Assembly: GCA_036557665.1 (NCBI GenBank)
Contig: DATBHG010000002.1
Location: 1-64,000 of the forward strand
Direction of reading: 5' to 3'
Source of the DNA: VAZQ01 sp036557665
GTDB lineage: Bacteria > Pseudomonadota > Alphaproteobacteria > Rhizobiales > Xanthobacteraceae
Length of the DNA: 64,000 bases
Program-made: the position numbers and the translations under genes
Shown: in pieces, positions 1 through 6,638 of the stretch
How positions within the stretch are numbered: position 1 is the stretch's first letter
Layout of the letters: every line of letters starts with the position of its first letter
Notes under the pieces: generated by a model
Databases searched by the model: none
What the model was told of the DNA's origin: nothing
Seen by the model: the letters and a program-made list of their open reading frames with translations, nothing else

Positions 1-2
1 TC

Positions 3-833
3 CGCCGCGACGCAGGCTCTCGCCGCCGCGGCAAGCTTTGCGGGCTCGCTGTGCTGGCTGCATCGGCGCAAGCGCTCGCGGGCGGCAGCGCGCATGCCCA
101 GAAGCTCGAGGCGCGATACGTGATCTCGATGACCGGCATCCGCGTCGGCCAGAGCGCCTGGACGGTGCGCATCGAAGCCGACCGCTACTCCGCCTCGGCG
201 ACCGGCGGCAGCGTCGACCTGATGAGCGTGCTGGTGCGGGGGGAAGGCTCCGCCCGCGTCTCGGGCAGCATCAAGGACGGCCGTCTGGTGCCTGTGGAAT
301 TTTCGGCGAAGCTGGTCGAGGAGGGGGAGAAGTCCGATCTGAAGATGACCCTCGACGACGGTGTCGTCACCGCGGTCGAGACCGATGCCCCGCCTCCCGG
401 GCCCGACCGGGTGCCGTTGACCCAGTCGCATGTGACGGGAGTGACCGACCCGCTGACTGCGCTGCTCATCCCCGATCAGCCCGACAGCGGCAGCGCGCCC
501 AACAAGGCGAGCTGCAACCGCACGCTCGCCATCTTCGACGGGCGCCGGCGCTACGACCTCGTCCTGTCGTTCAAACGGATCGAGGAGGTACGCGAGGTCA
601 AGCTCCCCGGGCCCGTCCTCGTCTGCAACGTCATCCTGCATCCCATCGCCGGCCATCGCGCCAACAGCATGATCGTCAAATACGTTGCCGACCGGCGCGA
701 CATGGAGATCTCGTTCGCGCCGATCGCAGGGACGAATGTGCTCGCGCCCATTCGTCTCGTCGTCCCGACCCTGATCGGCACCATGGCGGTGCAGGCCGCC
801 GCGTTCGAGACTTCGCCGGTTACGGCGCCGTGA
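3..833 (+). CDS. DUF3108 domain protein, 5' end outside window
   Basis: Secreted or periplasmic protein of the DUF3108 family, function unknown. The reading frame is open back to the window edge, so the true start lies upstream; a GTG at 51 is in frame but would remove the basic n-region. The visible N-terminus is Arg/Lys-rich, followed by a hydrophobic Ala/Leu stretch ending in Ala-His-Ala, which looks like a signal peptide. The body is rich in beta-strand patterns, with the family-typical segments around GDRVPLTQSHVTGVTDPLTA-like residues and a Cys pair (SCNRT and VLVCN). It ends just before a palindromic repeat. Family assignment is by recognition; no reaction is known for it. Confidence 0.8.
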   Translation, partial: RRDAGSRRRGKLCGLAVLAASAQALAGGSAHAQKLEARYVISMTGIRVGQSAWTVRIEADRYSASATGGSVDLMSVLVRGEGSARVSGSIKDGRLVPVEFSAKLVEEGEKSDLKMTLDDGVVTAVETDAPPPGPDRVPLTQSHVTGVTDPLTALLIPDQPDSGSAPNKASCNRTLAIFDGRRRYDLVLSFKRIEEVREVKLPGPVLVCNVILHPIAGHRANSMIVKYVADRRDMEISFAPIAGTNVLAPIRLVVPTLIGTMAVQAAAFETSPVTAP

Positions 834-845
834 GTGCGGGAAGTT

Positions 846-982
846 GTAGGGTGGGTTAGCGTGCGAGCCGGCCCCACCGGCTCGCGCGCGTAACCCACCA
901 CGCGATCGACGGTGCGCCGCCGTGTCGCGGTGGGTTACGCCATGCAAGTCGGCTGCAGCCGACTTGCATGGCTAACCCACCC
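846..982. repeat. two GTGGGTTA-bounded palindromic hairpins
   Basis: Two adjacent inverted repeats lie between convergent genes. The first (851-898) pairs GTGGGTTA with TAACCCAC around a GC-rich stem. The second (930-980) has the same outer arms, and its core at 941-970 is a perfect 30-bp palindrome centred on CTGCAG. They probably act as extragenic palindromes and could form a bidirectional terminator. They have no U-run and differ from the GTAGGGGCGA family found downstream. Confidence 0.75.
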
Positions 983-992
983 TACGACATCT

Positions 993-3149
993 TTACCCCT
1001 TCAGATCGTGGTTCTTGATCGGCAGCGAGCGGATGCGTTGGCCGGTGGCGGCGAAGATCGCGTTGCACAAGGCCGGCGCGACGACGGCAACCGGAGGCTC
1101 GCCGACCCCGCTCCACGGCTCGCCGCTCGCCATGATGACGGTCTCCACCACCGGCATGTCCGCAAGACGCAGCATGCCGTAGTCCTGGAAATTCGACTGC
1201 TCCACCCCGCCGTTCCTGATCGTGATCTCGCCGTAGAGGGCGGCAGAGAGCGCGAACACGGTCGCGCTCTGCACCTGCGCCTCGATCGTGCGCGGGTTGA
1301 CCACCAGTCCGCAATCGATGGCGCTGATCACGCGCTTGACCCGCACGCCTTCCGCCACCGCGGCCTCGATCACGGCGGCCGTGCAGGTGCCCTGCACCTC
1401 GTTGAGCGCGATGCCGCGATAAGAGCCCTCCGGCGACGGCTTCCCCCACTCTGCGCGGTCCGCGACCGCATCGAGCGCGGCGCGCAGCCTCCCCGCGCGC
1501 GGGTGACCGCCGAGCAGCTTGCGCCGATACTGATAAGGATCGGCGCCCGCGGCGTGGGCGAGCTCGTCGAGGAAGCATTCGCGGAAGAAGCAGTTCTGGG
1601 TGTGATTGACGCAGCGCCAGAAGCCGACCGGCACGGGCGTCGGACGCATCGCATAATCCGCGAGATAGTTCGCCACGTCGTAAGGCATGTCCTCGACGAA
1701 GCCTTCCTGGAACTGCTTGTCCACATGGCCCGGCAGCAGCATGGGAAGGAGCGACGGGCCGGTCAGCCGCACGTGCCAGGCGATCGGCTCGCCGGCGGCG
1801 CCGATGCCGGCGCGCATCCGCGCCATCGCCATGGGGCGGTAGAAGTCGTGGCGCATGTCCTCCTCGCGCGTCCACACCACCTTGACCGGCTGCGGCACGT
1901 GGCCGGCGATGCGAACGGCGAGCCCGATGAAATCCTGGATCAGATCGCGGCGTCCGAAACCGCCGCCGAGCATCGTCCGGTGCACGATGACGTTGGTGCG
2001 CGGGACACCCGCCGCCTGGGCGGCGGTAACGAGCGCGGCTTCGCCGTTCTGGGTGGGTGTCCACACCTCGACCTCGTCGCCGCGCACGTGCGCGGTCGTG
2101 TTCTGCGGCTCCAAGGTGGCATGCGCCAGGAACGGCACGGCGTAATCCGCCTCGATGCGCCGATCGGTGGCGGCGAACGCCGCCGCGAAGTCGCCGTCGC
2201 TGCGCCCGGCCGCGGCTTCCTCCGCGGCAAGGCCGCGGCGCAGATAGGCGGCGATGTCCGCCGTGGAGACGCCGGCGTTGTTGCCGAGATCCCAGCTCAC
2301 CTCGAGCGCTTCGAGCGCCTTTCTTGCCCGCCACCAATCCTCGGCAATGATCGCGACCGCGTCGTCCAGCGTCACCAGCTTGCGTATCCCGCTCAGCCCT
2401 CTCGTTCGCGAGTCGTCGACCGATTTGAGCTTCGCGCCGAAGGCCGGAGCCTGGAGCACGGCGGCGTAGAGCATGCCGGGCAGGCGCACGTCGATGCCGT
2501 AGGTCGTCTCGCCCGACACCTTGCCGGGGACGTCGAGCCGCCGCTGCGGCGTGCCCAGCAGCCGCCATTCGCCGGGCTCTTTCAGCTTGACCTCGACAGG
2601 CACGCGGCTCTGCGCCGCGGCGGCCGCGATCTCGCCGAAGCTCACCGTGCGCCCGCTCGGCAAATGAGTGACGACACTGTTGCGGGCGCGGCATTCCGAT
2701 GCCGCCACCGCCCAGCGTGCCGCCGCGGCGGCAACCAGCATCTCGCGCGCGGCAGCGCCGGCTTTGCGCAGCGCCTGCTGGGAGCTGCGCACGGAGCGGC
2801 TGCCGCCGGTCGACATGTCCCCCCACGCACGCTGGTGGCGCATGTTGTCTTGCGGCGCGACGAGCTCGGTCCTCACCTTGCTCCAGTCGCATTCCAGCTC
2901 TTCCGCCACCAGCATGGGCAAGGCCGTCAACACGCCCTGGCCCATCTCGGCTCTGGCGACGCGGATGGTGACGGAATCATCCGGGGCGATGAGGATCCAG
3001 GCGTTGACCTCCGTGCCGGCGGCCTGGGTGCCGGCCGCTTGCGCGTGCGCCAGGCGGGGGCCGCCGAGCTCGAAGCCGAGCGCGAGGGTGCCCCCCAGCG
3101 CGGCGACGCTCGCAAGCAGCGATCGACGGTCGATCGGGATCGAATTCAC
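993..3149 (-). CDS. xanthine dehydrogenase/IorB-type molybdopterin-binding subunit
   Basis: Large molybdenum-cofactor subunit of the xanthine dehydrogenase family, closest in layout to the isoquinoline 1-oxidoreductase beta subunit / aldehyde dehydrogenase group (718 aa, usual length about 720-750). The N-terminus reads IDRRSLLASVAALGG, a twin-arginine-like signal, so a periplasmic enzyme is likely. Visible motifs are the MGQGVLTALPM segment, GGGFGRR in the Mo-cofactor region, and a C-terminal VGEPP motif with the predicted catalytic Glu near residue 684. No [2Fe-2S] small subunit or cytochrome partner lies next to it: the downstream neighbour is convergent DUF3108 and the upstream neighbour is a divergent hydroxycinnamoyl-CoA lyase. 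That lyase releases an aromatic aldehyde, so aldehyde oxidation is possible but only inferred. Confidence 0.88.
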   Translation of the reverse strand: MNSIPIDRRSLLASVAALGGTLALGFELGGPRLAHAQAAGTQAAGTEVNAWILIAPDDSVTIRVARAEMGQGVLTALPMLVAEELECDWSKVRTELVAPQDNMRHQRAWGDMSTGGSRSVRSSQQALRKAGAAAREMLVAAAAARWAVAASECRARNSVVTHLPSGRTVSFGEIAAAAAQSRVPVEVKLKEPGEWRLLGTPQRRLDVPGKVSGETTYGIDVRLPGMLYAAVLQAPAFGAKLKSVDDSRTRGLSGIRKLVTLDDAVAIIAEDWWRARKALEALEVSWDLGNNAGVSTADIAAYLRRGLAAEEAAAGRSDGDFAAAFAATDRRIEADYAVPFLAHATLEPQNTTAHVRGDEVEVWTPTQNGEAALVTAAQAAGVPRTNVIVHRTMLGGGFGRRDLIQDFIGLAVRIAGHVPQPVKVVWTREEDMRHDFYRPMAMARMRAGIGAAGEPIAWHVRLTGPSLLPMLLPGHVDKQFQEGFVEDMPYDVANYLADYAMRPTPVPVGFWRCVNHTQNCFFRECFLDELAHAAGADPYQYRRKLLGGHPRAGRLRAALDAVADRAEWGKPSPEGSYRGIALNEVQGTCTAAVIEAAVAEGVRVKRVISAIDCGLVVNPRTIEAQVQSATVFALSAALYGEITIRNGGVEQSNFQDYGMLRLADMPVVETVIMASGEPWSGVGEPPVAVVAPALCNAIFAATGQRIRSLPIKNHDLKG

Positions 3150-3267
3150 GGGAATGCAAACGATTGGCGGTCGGGCTGGTTAGCTGAGGCTCGTCCGAGC
3201 GGTTGTAGCGAGAAAAGCCAAAGCCCGCGAGGGGTTCCCACGACGCTCCGCTCCGCCCCTTGCTTTC

Positions 3268-3333
3268 GTAGAGGCGACGCGGGGTCCCCAAAAAACGCAA
3301 AGCGTTTTTTGGGGTGCCCCCGTATGCGTCGCC
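3268..3333. repeat. nested palindrome with CCCCAAAAAACGC core
   Basis: A perfect 13-bp stem, CCCCAAAAAACGC pairing with GCGTTTTTTGGGG around a 3-nt loop, occupies 3286-3314. It sits inside outer arms GCGACGC and GCGTCGC preceded by GTAGAGG, a degenerate member of the GTAGGGGCGA palindrome family. The same core recurs at about 4711-4739 and at 6406-6434. It lies between two divergent genes, so it is more likely a mobile repeat than a terminator. Confidence 0.8.
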
Positions 3334-3407
3334 CTCTTGCAGCTTGCGGAATTCGCGCCGCAGGCTCATGAAATTTGCGCGCCGTTGTGCCTGCGAGGAG
3401 GAGCGAG

Positions 3408-4247
3408 ATGCCGACCCCGAAATACCAGACCGTGCTGATCGAGAAGGAGGACGGCATCACCTGGCTGATCATGAACCGGCCGGAAAAGCGCAATGCCATG
3501 AGCCCGCAGCTGCATGTGGAGATGGACGAGGCGCTCGCCGCGCTCGCGGTCGATCAGGAGACCCAGGTGCTGGTGCTCACCGGCGCCGGCGAGGCATTCT
3601 GCTCCGGCCAGGACATCAAGCTTTATTTCCGCGCCAACGATGACGACCCCGCCGCTCGCGCCAAGGCACGCCACGCATCCAACCAGTGGCGATGGCACCG
3701 GCTCTCGACGTTTCCCCAGCCGACCATTGCGATGGTCAACGGCTACTGCTTCGGCGGCGGCTTCACCCAGGTCTGCGCCTGCGACCTTGCGGTCGCCGCC
3801 GACGATGCGGTGTTCGGGCTTTCGGAAGTGAACTGGGGCATCCTTCCGGGCGGCATCGTGTCGTGGAACGTGGCGCAGATGCTCAACTTCCGCGACGGCA
3901 TGTACTACGCGCTCACCGGCGACACCTTCGACGGCAGGAAAGCCAGGGAGATGGGCTTCATCAATTTCTCCTTCCCGCGCGACGCGCTCAGGGCCGAGAC
4001 CATCAGGCTTGCCCAGAAGCTCATGCAGAAGTCTCCCGCGGTGCTGCGCTACACCAAGGAGGCGCTGCGGGCGGTGCGCTTCATGAACGAGCCCCAGGCC
4101 GCGGATTACCTCAACGCCAAGAGCGATGCGTTGCGCTTTGTCGACAAGGAGGACAGCCGCAGCCAGGGCATGAAGCAGTTCCTGGACGACAAGTCCTATC
4201 GGCCCGGCTTCGGCCCGTTCAGCCGCGAGAAGGCCAGGCGCGCGTGA
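3408..4247 (+). CDS. p-hydroxycinnamoyl-CoA hydratase/lyase
   Basis: Crotonase-fold enzyme (279 aa) that hydrates and cleaves feruloyl-, caffeoyl- or p-coumaroyl-CoA to the aromatic aldehyde and acetyl-CoA. The start ATG at 3408 follows a GAGGAGGAG ribosome-binding site; an upstream in-frame start at 3375 lacks one. Hallmarks are SGQDIKLYFR (Tyr73), GYCFGGGFT, LSEVNWGILPGG with the catalytic-position Glu140, YYALTGDTFDGRKAREMGF, and the C-terminal SQGMKQFLDDKSYRPG, which is highly characteristic of HCHL. By eye, the Ser of the Pseudomonas enzyme GGGFS motif is Thr120 here. No feruloyl-CoA synthetase or vanillin dehydrogenase is adjacent; the divergent Mo-hydroxylase could oxidise the aldehyde product (inference). 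Confidence 0.9.
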   Translation: MPTPKYQTVLIEKEDGITWLIMNRPEKRNAMSPQLHVEMDEALAALAVDQETQVLVLTGAGEAFCSGQDIKLYFRANDDDPAARAKARHASNQWRWHRLSTFPQPTIAMVNGYCFGGGFTQVCACDLAVAADDAVFGLSEVNWGILPGGIVSWNVAQMLNFRDGMYYALTGDTFDGRKAREMGFINFSFPRDALRAETIRLAQKLMQKSPAVLRYTKEALRAVRFMNEPQAADYLNAKSDALRFVDKEDSRSQGMKQFLDDKSYRPGFGPFSREKARRA

Positions 4248-4358
4248 TCCTGCCGCACGCGCTCGCGCGCCGCAGCGCAATCCTCTTGACGAACCGGTCC
4301 TCGCTTTGGTTTGATCTAAACATAAGACACCAGGGCGCTTCCCGCTAAGGAGACCAAC

Positions 4359-4526
4359 TTGAACCACAACGCGTCAAAAAAAACCGACCGCAAGACGGCC
4401 AGCCACCTCCTCAAGAATGTAGTCAAGCCGAAGCCCCAGCGCCCCGCGCGCCGCGCCGAGTTCAGATCTTCGCCGTGGTACGAGAAGGCGGCGCAGTCGA
4501 TTGCGGTCAGCGCGAGAGTTTCGTAG
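4359..4526 (+). CDS. possible small basic protein, 55 aa, TTG start
   Basis: A 55-codon frame begins at a TTG preceded by TAAGGAGACC, a good ribosome-binding site. It encodes a Lys/Arg-rich peptide (NHNASKKTDRKTASHLLKNV ... EFRSSPWYEKAAQSIAV). A plausible promoter lies at about 4286-4315 (TTGACG, 18 bp, TTTGAT). The TAG stop falls on the first bases of the GTAGGGGCGA repeat, so the C-terminus may have been cut by repeat insertion. No known family recognised; moderate-to-low confidence that it is expressed. Confidence 0.4.
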   Translation: MNHNASKKTDRKTASHLLKNVVKPKPQRPARRAEFRSSPWYEKAAQSIAVSARVS

Positions 4527-4589
4527 GGGCGACCCACCGGGTCGCCCTCCTTCCCCACGGTAACAGGGCGAGGCATGCCTCGCCCCTAC
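4523..4589. repeat. GTAGGGGCGA palindromic unit, copy upstream of RAYT
   Basis: A 67-bp bipartite unit with terminal inverted repeats GTAGGGGCGA and TCGCCCCTAC. It holds two hairpins: GGGCGACCC with GGGTCGCCC (4527-4547), and the perfect palindrome GGGCGAGGCATGCCTCGCCC (4566-4585). This head-and-tail hairpin layout resembles REP doublets (BIMEs). A second unit follows 51 bp later with a very similar spacer (ending GGCGGGAGTTTC). Confidence 0.85.
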
Positions 4590-4640
4590 GCAACGGCGAC
4601 CATAGGGCACGCCGGCCGGAGGCACGGCGGCGGGAGTTTC

Positions 4641-4758
4641 GTAGGGGCGACCCACCGGGTCGCCCTCTAATCCGCCTGCCGCGTGGCAACAGGGCGAGGC
4701 ATGCGGGGCACCCCAAAAAACGCGTTGCGTTTTTGGGGGACCCCGTCTCGCCCCCTAC
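4641..4758. repeat. GTAGGGGCGA unit with nested CCCCAAAAAACGC hairpin
   Basis: The same unit type as the preceding copy, but its right-hand hairpin is interrupted: after GGGCGAGGCATGC comes a GGGGCACCCCAAAAAACGC arm, loop, and a GCGTTTTTGGGGGACCCC arm, before GTCTCGCCCCCTAC closes the outer palindrome. The final CTAC at 4755-4758 overlaps the stop codon of the minus-strand transposase. Confidence 0.85.
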
Positions 4759-5279
4759 GCAAAGGGATGATTGCCGCCAGCAATCACGTTGGGGTTCTCG
4801 GGATCGTCGGCCCAACGGATTGGGTTATCCACGATGTATTGGCGGACCCTGCCGAGGTCGGCCTCATTGCGCATCACATGCTCATAGAAATTGCGCTGCC
4901 ACAGCGGCGAGGCTCGCTCGCCGTGCAACGCATTGACCCGTTTTGTCGCGGCTGCCTTGAATGCCCCAATGATGACCCCGAGCGGACGCTTGACGGGTTC
5001 CACACGGTCCGGGCCATCTCTCATCACGATGATTGCGTGCATATGGTTCGGCATCACCACCCATTCATCCAATAATACCGGAAAATGTTGGGGAATCTGC
5101 TTCCAACAAGATGCAACGATTTCTCCGATTGCACTCAGTCGCATTTTCATTTGGTCGATTACGCCGAAAATGCACATGCGGTCGTGCGCGCAGAGGGTCA
5201 CAAAATATGCTCCCGGCTGCGCGTAATCATATTCCTTGAGCCTCAGGCTGCGGCGGCGGTGGAGCTCGGGATGTGTCAT
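4755..5279 (-). CDS. REP-associated tyrosine transposase (RAYT)
   Basis: Y1-type HUH transposase of the IS200-like/RAYT family (174 aa), a single-strand nuclease that cuts and moves palindromic repeats. The N-terminus has the family pattern RRRSLRLKEYDYAQPGAYFVTLC. The HUH motif is NHMHAIIV (His79, His81), and the nucleophile is Tyr148 in VRQYIVDNPIRW. The segment PLWQRNFYEHVMRNE is also typical. Length is normal, so the gene looks intact. GTAGGGGCGA palindromes flank it on both sides (4523-4758 and 5357-5495), and its TAG stop lies inside the left one. That arrangement is the known signature of RAYTs with their own repeats; that these repeats are its substrate is inference. Confidence 0.92.
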   Translation of the reverse strand: MTHPELHRRRSLRLKEYDYAQPGAYFVTLCAHDRMCIFGVIDQMKMRLSAIGEIVASCWKQIPQHFPVLLDEWVVMPNHMHAIIVMRDGPDRVEPVKRPLGVIIGAFKAAATKRVNALHGERASPLWQRNFYEHVMRNEADLGRVRQYIVDNPIRWADDPENPNVIAGGNHPFA

Positions 5280-5356
5280 TATTTTGCCTTATGCCTTATC
5301 GAGTTCCGTCCGGCCCGCGTAAAGCCCGACGCCTCGCAGCCACCGGACGGAGTTTC

Positions 5357-5495
5357 GTAGGGGCGACCCACCGGGTCGCCCTCGCGCCGCAGTTGTGCAA
5401 GCGGATGGAGGGCGAGGCGGTGCCTCGCCCCTACGCAACGGCGGCCATAGGGCATGGCGGCGGGAGTTTCGCAGGAGCGACCCACCGGGTCGCCC
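5357..5495. repeat. GTAGGGGCGA unit plus a partial copy, other RAYT flank
   Basis: A full unit at 5357-5434 has hairpins at 5361-5381 and 5410-5430; the latter pairs GGGCGAGGC with GCCTCGCCC around GGT, a compensated variant of the 4566 palindrome. A degenerate left half follows at 5471-5495. The spacer GCAACGGCG..CCATAGGGCA is shared with the copies at 4590-4640, showing duplication of a larger block. Confidence 0.82.
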
Positions 5496-5503
5496 GCTGC
5501 GTT

Positions 5504-6331
5504 TCACTCCGGCTCGAGCCGCCGCGGCGTCCACGCGCTGTGCAGCATCAGCGCGATACCGCCGGCCAGCATCGGCAGCGACAGCACCATGCCCATGGTG
5601 AGGCCGTGGGCAAGCTGCTCGATCTGCGAGTCCGGCTCGCGGAAGAACTCCATCGCGATCCGCGCGAGCGCGTACCCCACCAGGAAAATGCCGGTCACCA
5701 ATCCGGGCCGCTTGAAGGCGCCGTTGCGGACGGCGAGCCCGAGCAGCAGCAGCAACAGCAGTCCCTCGAGCCCGGCTTCGTACAGCTGGCTCGGATGGCG
5801 CGGCTGCGCGCCGGCATCGGGAAACACCATCGCCCACGGCACATCGCTGGGACGGCCCCAATGCTCCGCGTTGATGAAATTGCCGATCCGCACCAGAAAG
5901 ATGCCCAGCGGACAGACGGTCGCGACGAGATCTGCAATGGTCAGGGCGGAGATCCTGAGGCGCCAGGCGAAGCATCCGATGGCGAGGAGAACCCCGATCA
6001 GCCCGCCGTGGAACGACATGCCCCCTTGCCAGATCGCAAAGATCTCCAGGGGGTGCCCGGCGTAATAGCCCGGCTCGTAGAAGATCACCTGGCCGAGCCG
6101 GCCGCCGACGACCGTCCCGATCATGGCGTAGAGCACGAGATCGAGGATGCTCTCCGGGGTGGGATGGGGCATGTCCCCCCAGAGCCGGTCGTTGCGGGTC
6201 AAGGCAGATGCATAGAGCCAGCCGCCGAGAAACCCGGCCAGATAGGCGAGAGCATACCAATGGACGGCAAACGGTCCGACATTTACTGCGACGGGATCGA
6301 TCGCCGGAAACGGGATGACGAGAAGGGGCAT
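5504..6331 (-). CDS. lgt: prolipoprotein diacylglyceryl transferase
   Basis: Integral inner-membrane enzyme (275 aa, normal length) that transfers diacylglyceryl from phosphatidylglycerol to the lipobox Cys of prolipoproteins, the first step of lipoprotein maturation. Recognised by HWYALAYLAGFLGGW at the N-terminus, GGRLGQVIFYEP, SFHGGLIGVLLA, and the Lgt signature LVRIGNFINAEHWGRP, followed by HPSQLYEAGLEGL and a C-terminal EFFREPD segment. About seven hydrophobic segments are visible. It stands alone between two repeat-filled gaps. Identification is firm. Confidence 0.97.
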   Translation of the reverse strand: MPLLVIPFPAIDPVAVNVGPFAVHWYALAYLAGFLGGWLYASALTRNDRLWGDMPHPTPESILDLVLYAMIGTVVGGRLGQVIFYEPGYYAGHPLEIFAIWQGGMSFHGGLIGVLLAIGCFAWRLRISALTIADLVATVCPLGIFLVRIGNFINAEHWGRPSDVPWAMVFPDAGAQPRHPSQLYEAGLEGLLLLLLLGLAVRNGAFKRPGLVTGIFLVGYALARIAMEFFREPDSQIEQLAHGLTMGMVLSLPMLAGGIALMLHSAWTPRRLEPE

Positions 6332-6385
6332 GCGGACCGCACGACTAGCTGCTGATCAACTTTCCATCAAGCCGGGATACTCAGC

Positions 6386-6577
6386 GGGCGAGGCATGCGG
6401 GGGCACCCCAAAAAACGCTTTGCGTTTTTTGGGGACCCCGTCTCGCCCCTACGCAACTCGAGGGAAGGCGTCTCGTCCCTGCGAAGCGACGACCGGAGTT
6501 TCGTAGGGGCGACCCACCCGGGTCGCCCTTCATCCTCCTGCCACGCGGCAACAGGGCGAGGCATGCCTCGCCCCTAC
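6386..6577. repeat. two GTAGGGGCGA-family palindromic units upstream of lgt
   Basis: The first element (6386-6452) is a GGGCGAGGCATGC / GTCTCGCCCCTAC palindrome carrying the nested CCCCAAAAAACGC stem at 6406-6434. The second (6503-6577) is a complete bipartite unit with hairpins at 6507-6528 and 6554-6573. Together they fill most of the 307-bp gap between lgt and the Fe-S protein gene; I see no further gene in this gap. Confidence 0.82.
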
Positions 6578-6638
6578 GCAACGGTCGGCTGGAGGGCCGT
6601 ACGCAACGGCGACCGGAAGGGGGCTTCAGACAGAGCGC

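Noticed and set aside
3286..3314. Hairpin as a Rho-independent terminator
   Set aside because: The T-run lies inside the stem, not after it, and the flanking genes are divergent, so termination makes no sense there.
912..3371. Very long plus-strand open frame (about 819 codons)
   Set aside because: It is the antisense shadow of the Mo-hydroxylase gene; translation is Arg/His-rich without any domain, an effect of high GC at third positions.
4475..4936. Plus-strand frame running through the repeat units into the RAYT gene
   Set aside because: Its translation is made of repeat sequence and the antisense of the transposase; not a protein gene.
4475..6577. Possible CRISPR array because of many similar short repeats
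   Set aside because: Repeat units are palindromic, differ in length, are irregularly spaced and are separated by a transposase and lgt; there are no unique uniform spacers and no cas genes.
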